A model generated the notes under the pieces. The model ran no database searches, had not been told where the DNA came from, and was given only the letters and a program-made list of their open reading frames with translations. Both the position numbers and the translations under genes were made by a program. Positions 1 through 7,199 of a DNA stretch of 16,914 bases are shown here, one piece after another (the first letter of the stretch is position 1; every line of letters begins with the position of its first letter). Source of the stretch: Burkholderiaceae bacterium (GTDB lineage Bacteria > Pseudomonadota > Gammaproteobacteria > Burkholderiales > Burkholderiaceae). The stretch lies in the NCBI GenBank assembly GCA_022701845.1, contig JAKONS010000466.1:1-16914 (forward strand), written 5' to 3'.

Positions 1-443
1 TCCGCCAGGTTCTCCTCGAACTGCTTGAGGATGTGCCCCGCCACCTCCGCGATCATCCCGCTGCCCCGGCCGTACTGCGCCACCGCGCCCGACAGCTGCA
101 GCTGGGTGGTCACCGTCACGTCGGTGCCGTGGCCACCCGCGGCCTCGGTCAGCGCGAAGCTGAACTCGGACTGCGCCGAGCCGCGGCCCTTCGGGTCGAG
201 ACCGGCGCCCTGCAGCCAGGCGATGTGGCGGACCTCGTCGGTGCGCACCAGTTCGGCCTGGCCGTCGAAGGCCAGCTTGATCGGGCCCAGCTTCACCGAC
301 ACCGAGCCGCGGTAGCGGTTGTCGCCCAGCACTTCGGTGAGCCGGGCGCCGGGCAGGCAGGGCAGGATGCGCGGCACGTCGAGCATCAGCTTCCAGGCCT
401 GGTCCATCGGCAGCGGAACATGAAAGGTGTTGGTGAATTCCAT
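1..443 (-). CDS. CoxG-like SRPBCC protein (3' end outside window)
   Basis: The first 147 residues of a protein like CoxG (carbon monoxide dehydrogenase subunit G) are visible; the C-terminus lies beyond base 1. The fold is SRPBCC/START-like. Family marks are an N-terminal MEFTNTFHVPLP segment, the CLPGA motif at residues 29-33, and alternating beta strands such as YRGSVSVKLGPIKLAFDG (residues 44-61). The ATG at 443 lies 25 nt downstream of the large-subunit stop, so it is the last visible gene of the molybdenum-hydroxylase operon. In CO dehydrogenase systems CoxG links the enzyme to the membrane and has been proposed to act in quinone transfer. By inference, this protein may couple the hydroxylase to the respiratory chain. 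The family is clear; the role with a pyridine hydroxylase is not established from sequence. No transmembrane helix is seen in the visible part, but the usual C-terminal region is missing. Confidence 0.85.
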   Translation of the reverse strand, partial: MEFTNTFHVPLPMDQAWKLMLDVPRILPCLPGARLTEVLGDNRYRGSVSVKLGPIKLAFDGQAELVRTDEVRHIAWLQGAGLDPKGRGSAQSEFSFALTEAAGGHGTDVTVTTQLQLSGAVAQYGRGSGMIAEVAGHILKQFEENLA

Positions 444-468
444 GGGGGGGTGTCTCTCGCGGTGGGGC

Positions 469-2865
469 TCAGGTGCCGGCCGGCGTGGCGGATGCGTCGG
501 ATGCGGCGGGCGAGGCGGCGTCTGCCTCGGCCGCGTCCAGCAGTTCGGCCAGGCGCACCGGCGTCAGGGGAAATTCGGTGATGCGGATGCGGTGGTCGCG
601 CACCGCGTCCTCCACCGCGCCGATGAGGGCGGCCGCGACGGCGATGGTGGCGCACTCGCCGATGCCCTTGACCCCGAGCGGATTGAGCACCGTCGGCGAG
701 GGCTGGAAGATCACCTCGATGTCGGGCACCTCGGGCGCCGTCGGCAGCAGGTATTCGGCGAAGGTGGTGGTGAGCGGCTGGGCGTTGGCGTCGTAGCCCA
801 TCCACTCGAACAGGGCGTTGCCCATGCCGTGCACCACGCCGCCGTGCACCTGGCCGTGGGCGATCTGCGGATGGATCAGGGTGCCGCTGTCCTGCACCGC
901 CACATAGCGGGCGATGTGCACCGCGCCGGTGGCGGCGTCCACCTCCACCTCGCAGGCGTGGGAGGAGCCGGCATAGGTCTGCGCGTCGCAGTGGAAATGC
1001 ACCGTCTCGTCCAGGCCCGGGTCGCCGGCGATCGGCTGGCCGTAGCCGGGCACGCCCTTGAGCAGCATCGCCAGCCGGGCCAGCGAGATGCGCTGGGCGA
1101 AGTCTGCGGTGTGCACCTCGCCCTGCGACAGCTGCAGCGTCGCGGCATCGGTCTTCAGCACCGCGGCGGCCGCGGCGATGGCCTTGGCCGCCACCCGCGC
1201 CGCGGCTTCGTTCACCGCCGAGCCGGCCATGATCGACTGCCGGCTGGCGAAGCCGCCCATGCCGTAGCCGATGTAGCCGGTGTCGCCGGCGAACACTTCG
1301 ACCGCCTGCGCCTGCAGCCCGAAATGCGCGGCGCAGATCTGCGCCAGCGATGTCTTGATGCCCTGCCCCATCGCCAGCGCGCCGGTGTAGACGCTGATGC
1401 GCCCCGAGGGCTGGATGCGCACCCGCGCGGTCTCGTAGGGGCCGCGGCCGGTCGGCTTGACCGCGTTGGCCAGGGCGATGCCGCGCAGCAGGCCGCGTGC
1501 GGCCGACGCGGCGCGGCGCGCCGGGAAGCCGGGGAAATCGATGGCCTCGGCGGCGCGCGCCTGCAGCTGCGGGAAGTCGCCGCTGTCGATGGTCAGCGGC
1601 ACGCCGGCGCGGGATTTGAGGGGCTTGGTGTAGGGGATCTTCTCCGGCGGGATCATGTTGCGGCGGCGCGCTTCCAGGCGGTCGATGCCGACCTCCTGCG
1701 CCAGCCGGTCCACCATGCGCTCCATCACGAAGGCCGCCTGCGGATAGCCCGCGCCGCGCACCGTGGCCACCGGCACCTTGTTGGTGTGGGCCACCTGCAC
1801 GTCCATCCGGTAGGCCGGCAATGCGTAGGGGCCGCTGATCGACGAGGCGGCGTTGTAGGCCACGTTGGTGCCCTGCGGGGTGTAGGCGCCGTGGTCGTGC
1901 ACGAAGCTGCCGCGCAGGCCCAGGATGCGGCCGCAGGCGGTGGCCGCCAGCGCGACCTGCCAGTACTGGTCGCGCTCCTGGATCGAGGTGAGGAAGTTCT
2001 CGCGCCGGTCCTCCACCCATTTCACCGGGCGGCCGAGCTTGCGGGCCACCGCCGGAATGGCGATCTCCTCCGGATAGATCATGAACTTGGCGCCGAAGCC
2101 GCCGCCGACGTCCGGCACGATCACCCGCAGCCGGTCCTCCGGCTGGCCCAGCATCAGCGCCAGGGTGTAGTGCAGCTCGTGCGACATCTGGGTCGACGAC
2201 CAGACGGTAAGCGATTCGGTGGCCGCATCCGGCGCGGCCAGCACGCCGCGGCCCTCCATCGGGTGGGCGCAGCCGCGGTGGGTCCAGAAGCCGTCCTCCA
2301 GCACCAGCGCGGCCTCGGCGAAGGCGGCGTCGATCTCGCCGTATTCCAGGGTGTAGGCCTGCAGCACGTTGCCGGACTCGCCCAGCTCGGTGCGCACCAG
2401 GGGCGCGTCGGGCCGCACCGCGTCGCGGCAGTCGGCCACCGCCGGCAGCACCTGCCAGTCGATGGCGACCCGGGTGGCGGCGTCTTCGGCGATGTGGCGG
2501 CTGGTGGCCACCACCACCGCGCAGGCCTCGCCGGCGAAGGCGACTTCCTCGGCGGCCAGCACGAAGGGCGTGGTGTTCTCGGGCAGCGCCGCCAGCGGGA
2601 AGCCCAGCGGCATGCGCCAGGTGGTGAGCTCGCCGAACAGGTCGGCCTGGGCGAACACCGCCACCACGCCGGGCAGGGCGCGGGCGTCGGCCAGGTCCAT
2701 CGACAGGATGCGGGCATGGGCATGCGGGCTGCGCACGAAGCAGGCGTGCAGCACGCCCTCGACCGGGATGTCGTCGAGAAAGCGGCCCTGGCCGCGCAGC
2801 AGCGCGTCGTCTTCCAGCCGCAGCGGGCTCAGGCCCACGCCGGGGTGTTTCGGGTCAAGCGCCAT
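469..2865 (-). CDS. picA: Xanthine-dehydrogenase-family molybdopterin-binding large subunit; probable picolinate 6-dehydrogenase (PicA) subunit
   Basis: This 798-residue catalytic subunit carries the molybdopterin-cytosine-dinucleotide cofactor and should hydroxylate a heteroaromatic ring with water-derived oxygen. Visible motifs are GGGFGAK (254-260), VRGAGY (369-374, the position of AYRGAGR in form II CoxL-like proteins), MGQGIKT (499-505) and GIGE (734-737), whose E737 matches the catalytic glutamate of the family. The form I CO dehydrogenase motif AYRCSFR is absent, so this is not a true CO dehydrogenase. The last 25 residues are Ala-rich and probably disordered. The start overlaps the 2Fe-2S subunit by 11 nt. 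Gene order is FAD, 2Fe-2S, molybdopterin. The other genes of the window supply a 2,5-dihydroxypyridine pathway using a decarboxylase and a Rieske oxygenase, so picolinate is the best substrate guess. Nicotinate or another azaarene carboxylate cannot be excluded from this protein alone. Confidence 0.88.
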   Translation of the reverse strand: MALDPKHPGVGLSPLRLEDDALLRGQGRFLDDIPVEGVLHACFVRSPHAHARILSMDLADARALPGVVAVFAQADLFGELTTWRMPLGFPLAALPENTTPFVLAAEEVAFAGEACAVVVATSRHIAEDAATRVAIDWQVLPAVADCRDAVRPDAPLVRTELGESGNVLQAYTLEYGEIDAAFAEAALVLEDGFWTHRGCAHPMEGRGVLAAPDAATESLTVWSSTQMSHELHYTLALMLGQPEDRLRVIVPDVGGGFGAKFMIYPEEIAIPAVARKLGRPVKWVEDRRENFLTSIQERDQYWQVALAATACGRILGLRGSFVHDHGAYTPQGTNVAYNAASSISGPYALPAYRMDVQVAHTNKVPVATVRGAGYPQAAFVMERMVDRLAQEVGIDRLEARRRNMIPPEKIPYTKPLKSRAGVPLTIDSGDFPQLQARAAEAIDFPGFPARRAASAARGLLRGIALANAVKPTGRGPYETARVRIQPSGRISVYTGALAMGQGIKTSLAQICAAHFGLQAQAVEVFAGDTGYIGYGMGGFASRQSIMAGSAVNEAAARVAAKAIAAAAAVLKTDAATLQLSQGEVHTADFAQRISLARLAMLLKGVPGYGQPIAGDPGLDETVHFHCDAQTYAGSSHACEVEVDAATGAVHIARYVAVQDSGTLIHPQIAHGQVHGGVVHGMGNALFEWMGYDANAQPLTTTFAEYLLPTAPEVPDIEVIFQPSPTVLNPLGVKGIGECATIAVAAALIGAVEDAVRDHRIRITEFPLTPVRLAELLDAAEADAASPAASDASATPAGT

Positions 2866-3412
2866 GGGCTGCGCGCTCCCGCATCAGGGCCGCCGCGCGC
2901 AGGGCCGCGGCGACGATGTTCTGGTAGCCGGTGCAGCGGCACAGGTGGCCCGACAGCACGTCGCGCACCGTGGCTTCGTCGGGGTCGTCGTTGGCATCCA
3001 GCAGCTCCTTGAGCGACATCAGGATGCCCGGCGTGCAGAAGCCGCACTGCAGCGCATGCAGCTCGGTGAAGGCCTGCTGCAGCGGATGCGGCTCGGCATC
3101 CGGCGCGGCCAGCCCCTCGATGGTGGTGACCTGGCAGCCCTCGCCCTGCACCGCCAGCATCAGGCAGCTGCGCGCCGACACGCCGTCGACGATGACGGTG
3201 CAGGCGCCGCAGACGCCGTGCTCGCAGCCGACATGGGTGCCGGTCAGGTGCAGGGTGCCGCGCAGGAAGTCGGCCAGGTGCTCGCGCGGCTCGGTGACGC
3301 CGGTGCAGGCGCGGCCGTTGACATGCAGCGTGATCGGGCGCGGGCGCGAGCGTTCGGAAGAAGATGGAGAAAAAGAAGAAGAGGACGAGGAATCCAAGGA
3401 CGTGTCCATCAT
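2855..3412 (-). CDS. picA: 2Fe-2S small subunit of the molybdenum hydroxylase (PicA), with Ser-rich N-terminus
   Basis: This 185-residue protein has two [2Fe-2S] domains that pass electrons from the molybdenum site to FAD. The plant-ferredoxin-type cluster ligands are C63, C68, C71 and C83 (C-X4-C-X2-C-X11-C). The second cluster uses C123, C126, C158 and C160 (CGFC and CRC). The chosen ATG at 3412 overlaps the stop of the FAD subunit (ATGA), which implies translational coupling. A second ATG follows immediately. The first 22 residues are unusual: 12 are serine, in runs of 6 and 3, encoded by TCT/TCC codons in an AT-richer purine/pyrimidine-biased tract unlike the surrounding GC-rich sequence. 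The conserved domain begins only near residue 26 (PITLHVNG). The tail may be a non-conserved flexible extension. No twin-arginine motif is seen, so the enzyme is presumably cytoplasmic. Confidence 0.92.
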   Translation of the reverse strand: MMDTSLDSSSSSSFSPSSSERSRPRPITLHVNGRACTGVTEPREHLADFLRGTLHLTGTHVGCEHGVCGACTVIVDGVSARSCLMLAVQGEGCQVTTIEGLAAPDAEPHPLQQAFTELHALQCGFCTPGILMSLKELLDANDDPDEATVRDVLSGHLCRCTGYQNIVAAALRAAALMRERAAHGA

Positions 3413-4272
3413 GGTTCGGCGCGTTCCAGCGCTGCTGCGAGCGCCCGGCGCGACAGCACCCGGGCGAGCCGCTGGCGGTACCAGCCGGGCACATAGCTGT
3501 CGGTCGAGGCGTCGACCTGGCCGCACAGCGCCGCGGCCCGGTCCAGGTCGGCCGGCGCGGCGCGGGTGGCCGTCAGCGCGGCCTCGGCCTGGCGCATGCG
3601 GATCGGCGCGGAGGCCACGCCGCCCAGGGTGATCGACACCCGGTTCAGCAGGCCGTCGGCGCCGCGCTCCAGCAGCACCGCCGCCGAGGCGATGGCGAAG
3701 TCGCCGTGGCGCCGCGAGAATTCGAGGAAGGCATGGCCGTGGCCGGCCGCCCAGGGCGTGAATGTCACCCCCAGCAGCATCTCGTCGGCTTCGAGCGAGG
3801 GCGACATGTAGCCGGCGGGGAAGTCGGCCATGGCGATCTCGCGCCGGCCGCGCACGCTGCCCACCGAGATCACCGCGTCCATCGCGGTGGCGATGGTGGG
3901 AATCTCGGCCGACGGGTCGAGCTGGCACAGGCTGCCGCCGACCGTGCCGCGGTTGCGGGTCTGGCGGTGGCCGACGTTGACGATCGCCTCGCGCAGGATC
4001 GGCAGGCGGGCGGCCACCACCTCGGAGAACTCCACGTCGCGCTGGCGCGTCATGGCGCCGATCTCGATCGCGGTGCCGGTGTCGCGGATATGCGCCAGCT
4101 CGGCGATGCGGTTGATGTCGACCAGGCAGTCGGGGAAGGCGAAGCGCATGTTGAGCATCGCCATCAGCGACTGGCCGCCGGCCAGCACCCGCGCGTTGTC
4201 GATCTCGCTCAGGCAGCGCAGCGCTTCCTCGACGCTGCTCGGGCGGACGTAGTCGACGACGGGTGCTTTCAT
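3409..4272 (-). CDS. picA: FAD-binding medium subunit of the molybdenum hydroxylase (PicA)
   Basis: This 287-residue FAD subunit of the xanthine dehydrogenase/CoxM family passes electrons from the iron-sulfur centres to an acceptor. FAD-binding motifs are AGGQSL (31-36) and TVGGSLCQLDPSAE (110-123), followed by a CO-dehydrogenase-flavoprotein-type C-terminal domain (SITLGGVASAPIR around 213-225). The reading frame is open further upstream to 4362, but that extension overlaps the preceding gene. The ATG at 4272 gives the usual family N-terminus (MKAPVVDYVRPSSVEEAL), 10 nt after the preceding stop. Its own stop overlaps the start of the 2Fe-2S subunit by 4 nt. Length is normal for the family. 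Confidence 0.92.
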   Translation of the reverse strand: MKAPVVDYVRPSSVEEALRCLSEIDNARVLAGGQSLMAMLNMRFAFPDCLVDINRIAELAHIRDTGTAIEIGAMTRQRDVEFSEVVAARLPILREAIVNVGHRQTRNRGTVGGSLCQLDPSAEIPTIATAMDAVISVGSVRGRREIAMADFPAGYMSPSLEADEMLLGVTFTPWAAGHGHAFLEFSRRHGDFAIASAAVLLERGADGLLNRVSITLGGVASAPIRMRQAEAALTATRAAPADLDRAAALCGQVDASTDSYVPGWYRQRLARVLSRRALAAALERAEP

Positions 4273-4282
4273 GGCGGTGCGA

Positions 4283-5278
4283 TCAGATCTTCGACAGGTC
4301 CAGCGCCGAGGCGGCGAACAGCTCTTCCGGTGCCACCAGGCGCTTCGACAGGCCCTGCGCATGGTGGTAGCGGGCGAAGGTCTCGATGGTGTGGCGGTTG
4401 GCCTCCAGGCCGTAGGGCCAGTAGTCCTCGCCCATCAGGGCCTTGGCCTCGTTGTGGTGGTGCACCATCCAGGGCAGGGTGACGGCCAGGTGGCAGATCT
4501 CGTCGAGCTCCTTCACCGCCAGCGCCTTGGCCTTGATGAAGGCCTTGTAGACGCTCACCGGCAGCCACGGATTCTGCTCGACCAGGCTGCGGCGGATGCC
4601 CACCATGTGCATGATCGGGAAGATGCGGGTGCGGCGGAAATAGTCCTTCTCCGCCTCGATGTAGTTGTCGCCGAACAGCCGGCCGACGTTGGGCGCGCCG
4701 CGCAGGAAGCACGACGGTGCGCGGGCGCCGATCACGCCGTCGAGTTCGCCGGATTCGAGCATGCCCGACAGGGTCTTGTCGTCGGGGATCTGCTGCAGGT
4801 CGATCGACGGGTCGAGCTGGATCGGGGCGCGTTCGCCGCGGCCCGGTTCCTCGACGCCGCCGCGGCGCCACAGGATGTCGCTGGGCTTGACGCCGTACTC
4901 GTCTTCCAGGATGCCGCGCGCCCACACGTTGGCGGTGATCTGGTATTCGGGCACGCCGATCTTCTTGCCCTTCAGGTCCTGGGGCTTGTCGATGCCGCGG
5001 TCGGTGCGCACATAGATGCCCGACTGGCGGAACACCCGCGACAGGAAGGCCGGCACCGCGATGTAGGCGCTGTCGCCGCGCGCGGTGGTCATCATGTGGC
5101 TGCTCATCGAGATTTCGGTGACGTCGAATTCCTGATAGCGGAAGGCGCGGTGGAAGGCTTCTTCCGGCTCGATCGACACCGCGCGGACGTTGCAGCCCTC
5201 GATCGGCGCGCGGCCGTCGAAGATCGCCTGGGTGCGGTCGTAGTTGCCGATCGAGACGCTCAGTTCGAGTTTGCTCAT
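4283..5278 (-). CDS. 4,5-dihydroxyphthalate decarboxylase-like protein
   Basis: This 331-residue protein belongs to the family annotated as 4,5-dihydroxyphthalate decarboxylase (Pht5-like), which has a periplasmic-binding-protein fold. Family-like segments are NYDRTQAIFDGR (12-23), FDVTEISMSSH (51-61), GKKIGVPEYQITANVWARG (104-122), an EEPGR segment (143-147), and FRRTRIFPIMHMVGIRR (214-230). There is no signal peptide, so it should act in the cytoplasm, unlike a transporter binding protein. The ATG at 5278 is preceded by a strong AAGGAG ribosome binding site; frames extending to 5542 would run into tctC. It lies between tctC and the FAD subunit in one operon. Its role is open: PicC already provides a decarboxylase for 3,6-dihydroxypicolinate, so this may decarboxylate a related pyridine di-acid, or bind a metabolite. 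The family call is firm; the substrate is unknown. Confidence 0.8.
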   Translation of the reverse strand: MSKLELSVSIGNYDRTQAIFDGRAPIEGCNVRAVSIEPEEAFHRAFRYQEFDVTEISMSSHMMTTARGDSAYIAVPAFLSRVFRQSGIYVRTDRGIDKPQDLKGKKIGVPEYQITANVWARGILEDEYGVKPSDILWRRGGVEEPGRGERAPIQLDPSIDLQQIPDDKTLSGMLESGELDGVIGARAPSCFLRGAPNVGRLFGDNYIEAEKDYFRRTRIFPIMHMVGIRRSLVEQNPWLPVSVYKAFIKAKALAVKELDEICHLAVTLPWMVHHHNEAKALMGEDYWPYGLEANRHTIETFARYHHAQGLSKRLVAPEELFAASALDLSKI

Positions 5279-5319
5279 GGGGGTTCTCCTTGTCTGTCGG
5301 GGATGAAATCGGGGCGCGC

Positions 5320-6315
5320 TCAGTCGAGCGTCAGGCCGATCTTCTTGGCGAGTGCGGCGAATCGCACGATGTCGTCGTTGACGATCTTCTGGAAGGCGGC
5401 CGGGTTGTCCGACGCCGGGGTGTAGCCCAGGTCGAGCAGCTTCTTCTGCATGGTGTCGGTCTTCATGATGGCGGCCACCGAGCGGTAGATCGCCTGCTTG
5501 GTGTCCTCGGGCGTGCCGGCCGGCACCGCCAGTCCCTGCCACTGGCTCAGTTCGTAGCCGGGCGCGCCGCTCTCGGCCACGGTGGGCACCTCGGGCACCG
5601 CCTTGGAGCGGTCCTTGGAGGTGATCGCCAGGGCGCGCATCTTGCCGGAGGCCAGGTACGGCAGCGCACCGGAAATCGTGATCACGCCGTAGTCGACCTG
5701 CCCGCCCATCACGTCCACCATGGCGGGCGCGCAGCCCTTGTAGGGCACGTGGGTGCTCTTCATCCTGAACGCCATGTTCAGCATCTCGCCGGCCAGGTGC
5801 GGGTCGGTGCCGGCGCCGCAGGAGCCGTACGACATCGACACCGCGCCGGGCGCGCTGCCGGCGGTGACCAGGTCGGCCATGGTGCGGTACTTCGACGAGG
5901 CCGGCACCAGCACCAGCATCGGCGCCCAGGCCACGTTGATCACCGCTTCCAGGTCCTTCTTCGGGTCGTAGGGCAGCGTCTTGAACACCGCCGGCGCCAG
6001 CGAATAGGCGTCGTTCATCATCAGCAGCGAATGGCCGTCCTTCGGCCGGCCCACCACATAGCGCGCCCCCACGGTGCCGCCGGCGCCGGCCCGGTTGTCG
6101 ACCACCACCGGATGGCCGCCCGCGCTCAGCTGCGCGCCGATCAGGCGGGCCAGCAGGTCCACCCCGCCACCGGCCGGGTACGGCACGGTGATGTCGACCT
6201 GCTTGGTCGGGAAGGCGGCGGCGGGTCCCTGCGCCAGCGCGGCGCCGGTGCCGGCGGCCACCAGGCAGGCGGAGATCAGGAGTCGGGTGCCGGTGTTCAA
6301 CAGGAGGGATTTCAT
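5320..6315 (-). CDS. Bug/TctC-family tripartite tricarboxylate transporter substrate-binding protein
   Basis: This 331-residue secreted solute-binding protein has a Sec signal peptide (MKSLLLNTGTRLL, hydrophobic core, probable cleavage after A28 in AALA-Q). Bug-family marks are ITVPYPAGGGVDLLARL (42-58), NRAGAGGTVGA (74-84), and the late PEVPTVAESGAPGYE segment. The ATG at 6315 is chosen because it yields the signal peptide; upstream in-frame codons run through the promoter. No TctA or TctB membrane partner is present in the window, which is common for the expanded Bug families of Burkholderiales. It is the first gene of the operon carrying the PicA subunits, behind two operator-like sites. 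A role in capturing a pyridine carboxylate in the periplasm is inferred from context only. Confidence 0.9.
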   Translation of the reverse strand: MKSLLLNTGTRLLISACLVAAGTGAALAQGPAAAFPTKQVDITVPYPAGGGVDLLARLIGAQLSAGGHPVVVDNRAGAGGTVGARYVVGRPKDGHSLLMMNDAYSLAPAVFKTLPYDPKKDLEAVINVAWAPMLVLVPASSKYRTMADLVTAGSAPGAVSMSYGSCGAGTDPHLAGEMLNMAFRMKSTHVPYKGCAPAMVDVMGGQVDYGVITISGALPYLASGKMRALAITSKDRSKAVPEVPTVAESGAPGYELSQWQGLAVPAGTPEDTKQAIYRSVAAIMKTDTMQKKLLDLGYTPASDNPAAFQKIVNDDIVRFAALAKKIGLTLD

Positions 6316-6381
6316 GGGAACTCGCTTTTCGAACGTGGGTGGATCCGCGCGCACCGGCTCAGTGCCATCAGCCCCAATAAA

Positions 6382-6397
6382 GATCAGTGTACTGAGC
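6382..6397. promoter_or_regulatory. Operator-like inverted repeat upstream of tctC-picA operon
   Basis: TCAGT-GT-ACTGA at 6384-6395 is a perfect 5+5 inverted repeat with a 2-bp centre, flanked by g...c (6382, 6397). It lies 69 bp upstream of the tctC ATG. It shares the TCAG-N4-CTGA core with sites at 14450-14463, 14244-14262 and 10208-10226. Read on the minus strand, TACACT within it could serve as a -10 element, but no good -35 is seen 16-18 bp upstream. A further weak match, TCAGTGCCATCA at 6359-6370, has 10 of 12 bases of the marR-promoter site. Binding by the MarR-family protein of this window is inferred. Confidence 0.6.
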
Positions 6398-6401
6398 GTT
6401 A

Positions 6402-6421
6402 GATCGATCGTACTGAGCATT
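6402..6421. promoter_or_regulatory. Second operator half-site and GATCGATC palindrome
   Basis: GTACTGAGCATT at 6410-6421 repeats GTACTGAGCGTT at 6389-6400 with one mismatch. The offset is exactly 21 bp, about two helical turns. Only the right half of the palindrome is kept; the left half is replaced by GATCGATC (6402-6409). On the minus strand TACGAT here is a possible -10 for the tctC operon. Tandem sites in phase suggest cooperative binding of a dimeric regulator, which is inference. Confidence 0.45.
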
Positions 6422-6533
6422 TCGGTGCACACGGAATGGGGAAAATACGTAAGGCTCTTATGGAAGCGCACGAGGGGAATCACCCCCCGCTGCGCCCACG
6501 GCCTCTTTCAGCAAATTCCGCGCCAGACCGTCG

Positions 6534-6566
6534 AAAAAAGCGATGTGTACTTGCAGATAAGCACAC
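6534..6566 (-). terminator. Probable rho-independent terminator after picF
   Basis: Read on the minus strand, an 8-bp stem GTGTGCTT/AAGTACAC (one G-U pair) encloses the loop ATCTGC. It is followed after 5 nt by a run of six T. It starts 16 nt after the picF/nicF stop codon. A small CCCC-TGC-GGGG hairpin lies between the stop and this stem (6570-6580). It would separate the picCGDF unit from the tctC-picA unit, which has its own operator region. Confidence 0.6.
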
Positions 6567-6581
6567 GCTCCCCGCAGGGGC

Positions 6582-7199
6582 TCAGACGCAGCGGCGCAGC
6601 GCCTCGTCGCGCGGCATCACCGCCGCGTATTTCTGTCCCATGTCGAAGATGCTGGCGTCGTGCGGCGCCAGCGCGCGGTCGCCCACGCAGTCGTCCAGCA
6701 CCACCGGCCGGAAGCCCCAGGACATCGCGTCGACCACGCTGGCGCGCACGCAGCCGCTGGTGACCGCGCCGGCGATCACCAGGGTCTGCACCCCGCGCTG
6801 CGTCAGCCACTGGGTCAGCGGCGTGCCGAAGAAGGCCGAGGGCACCGTCTTGCGCACCACCAGCTCGCCGGGCGCCGGTGCCAGCTCGGGCACGATGGCG
6901 CTGCGGTGTTCCTGCTCCTTCAGGGTGAGCATGGCCGGCACCTTCAGCGAGAAGATGTTGTGGTCGGCGCCGTCGTCGGCATAGACGATGCGGCTGTGGG
7001 CGACGGCCCAGCCGCGCTCGCGCGCCGCCGCCAGCAGCGGCACCGTGTTGGCGATGGCCGGCGCGATGTTGCCGCCGCCGAAGATCGCCGGGTCGGCGAA
7101 GCCGTTGACGAAGTCGACGATCAGCAGGCCGTAGGGGGCCTGCAGCGGCAGGTCGGCGCCGAAGCCCTGCTTGGCGTAGGTGGCGATTTCAGCGTGCAT
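6582..7199 (-). CDS. picF (nicF): Maleamate amidohydrolase (NicF/PicF), isochorismatase-like cysteine hydrolase
   Basis: This 205-residue isochorismatase-superfamily enzyme probably hydrolyses maleamate to maleate and ammonia. The Asp-Lys-Cys catalytic triad is visible as D29 (LLIVDF), K117 (VVRKTVPSAFFGT) and C150 (VTSGCVRASVVDAM). The segment after the cysteine (GFRPVVLDDCVGDRALAPHDASIFDM) closely resembles NicF of Pseudomonas putida as I recall it. Its ATG overlaps the nicX stop by 11 nt, and it is the last gene of the picC-picG-picD-picF unit. The neighbours fix the substrate better than the sequence, because the same superfamily includes N-carbamoylsarcosine amidase and nicotinamidase-like enzymes. 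Confidence 0.85.
   Translation of the reverse strand: MHAEIATYAKQGFGADLPLQAPYGLLIVDFVNGFADPAIFGGGNIAPAIANTVPLLAAARERGWAVAHSRIVYADDGADHNIFSLKVPAMLTLKEQEHRSAIVPELAPAPGELVVRKTVPSAFFGTPLTQWLTQRGVQTLVIAGAVTSGCVRASVVDAMSWGFRPVVLDDCVGDRALAPHDASIFDMGQKYAAVMPRDEALRRCV

Noticed and set aside
427..3012. 861-codon open frame on the plus strand opposite the molybdopterin subunit
   Set aside because: Antisense shadow caused by high GC. The product is His/Arg/Gly-rich with no recognisable domain, while the opposite strand encodes a full, motif-complete hydroxylase subunit.
469..3412. True carbon monoxide dehydrogenase, suggested by subunit layout and CoxG
   Set aside because: The large subunit lacks the AYRCSFR signature of form I enzymes, and the neighbours form a pyridine pathway.
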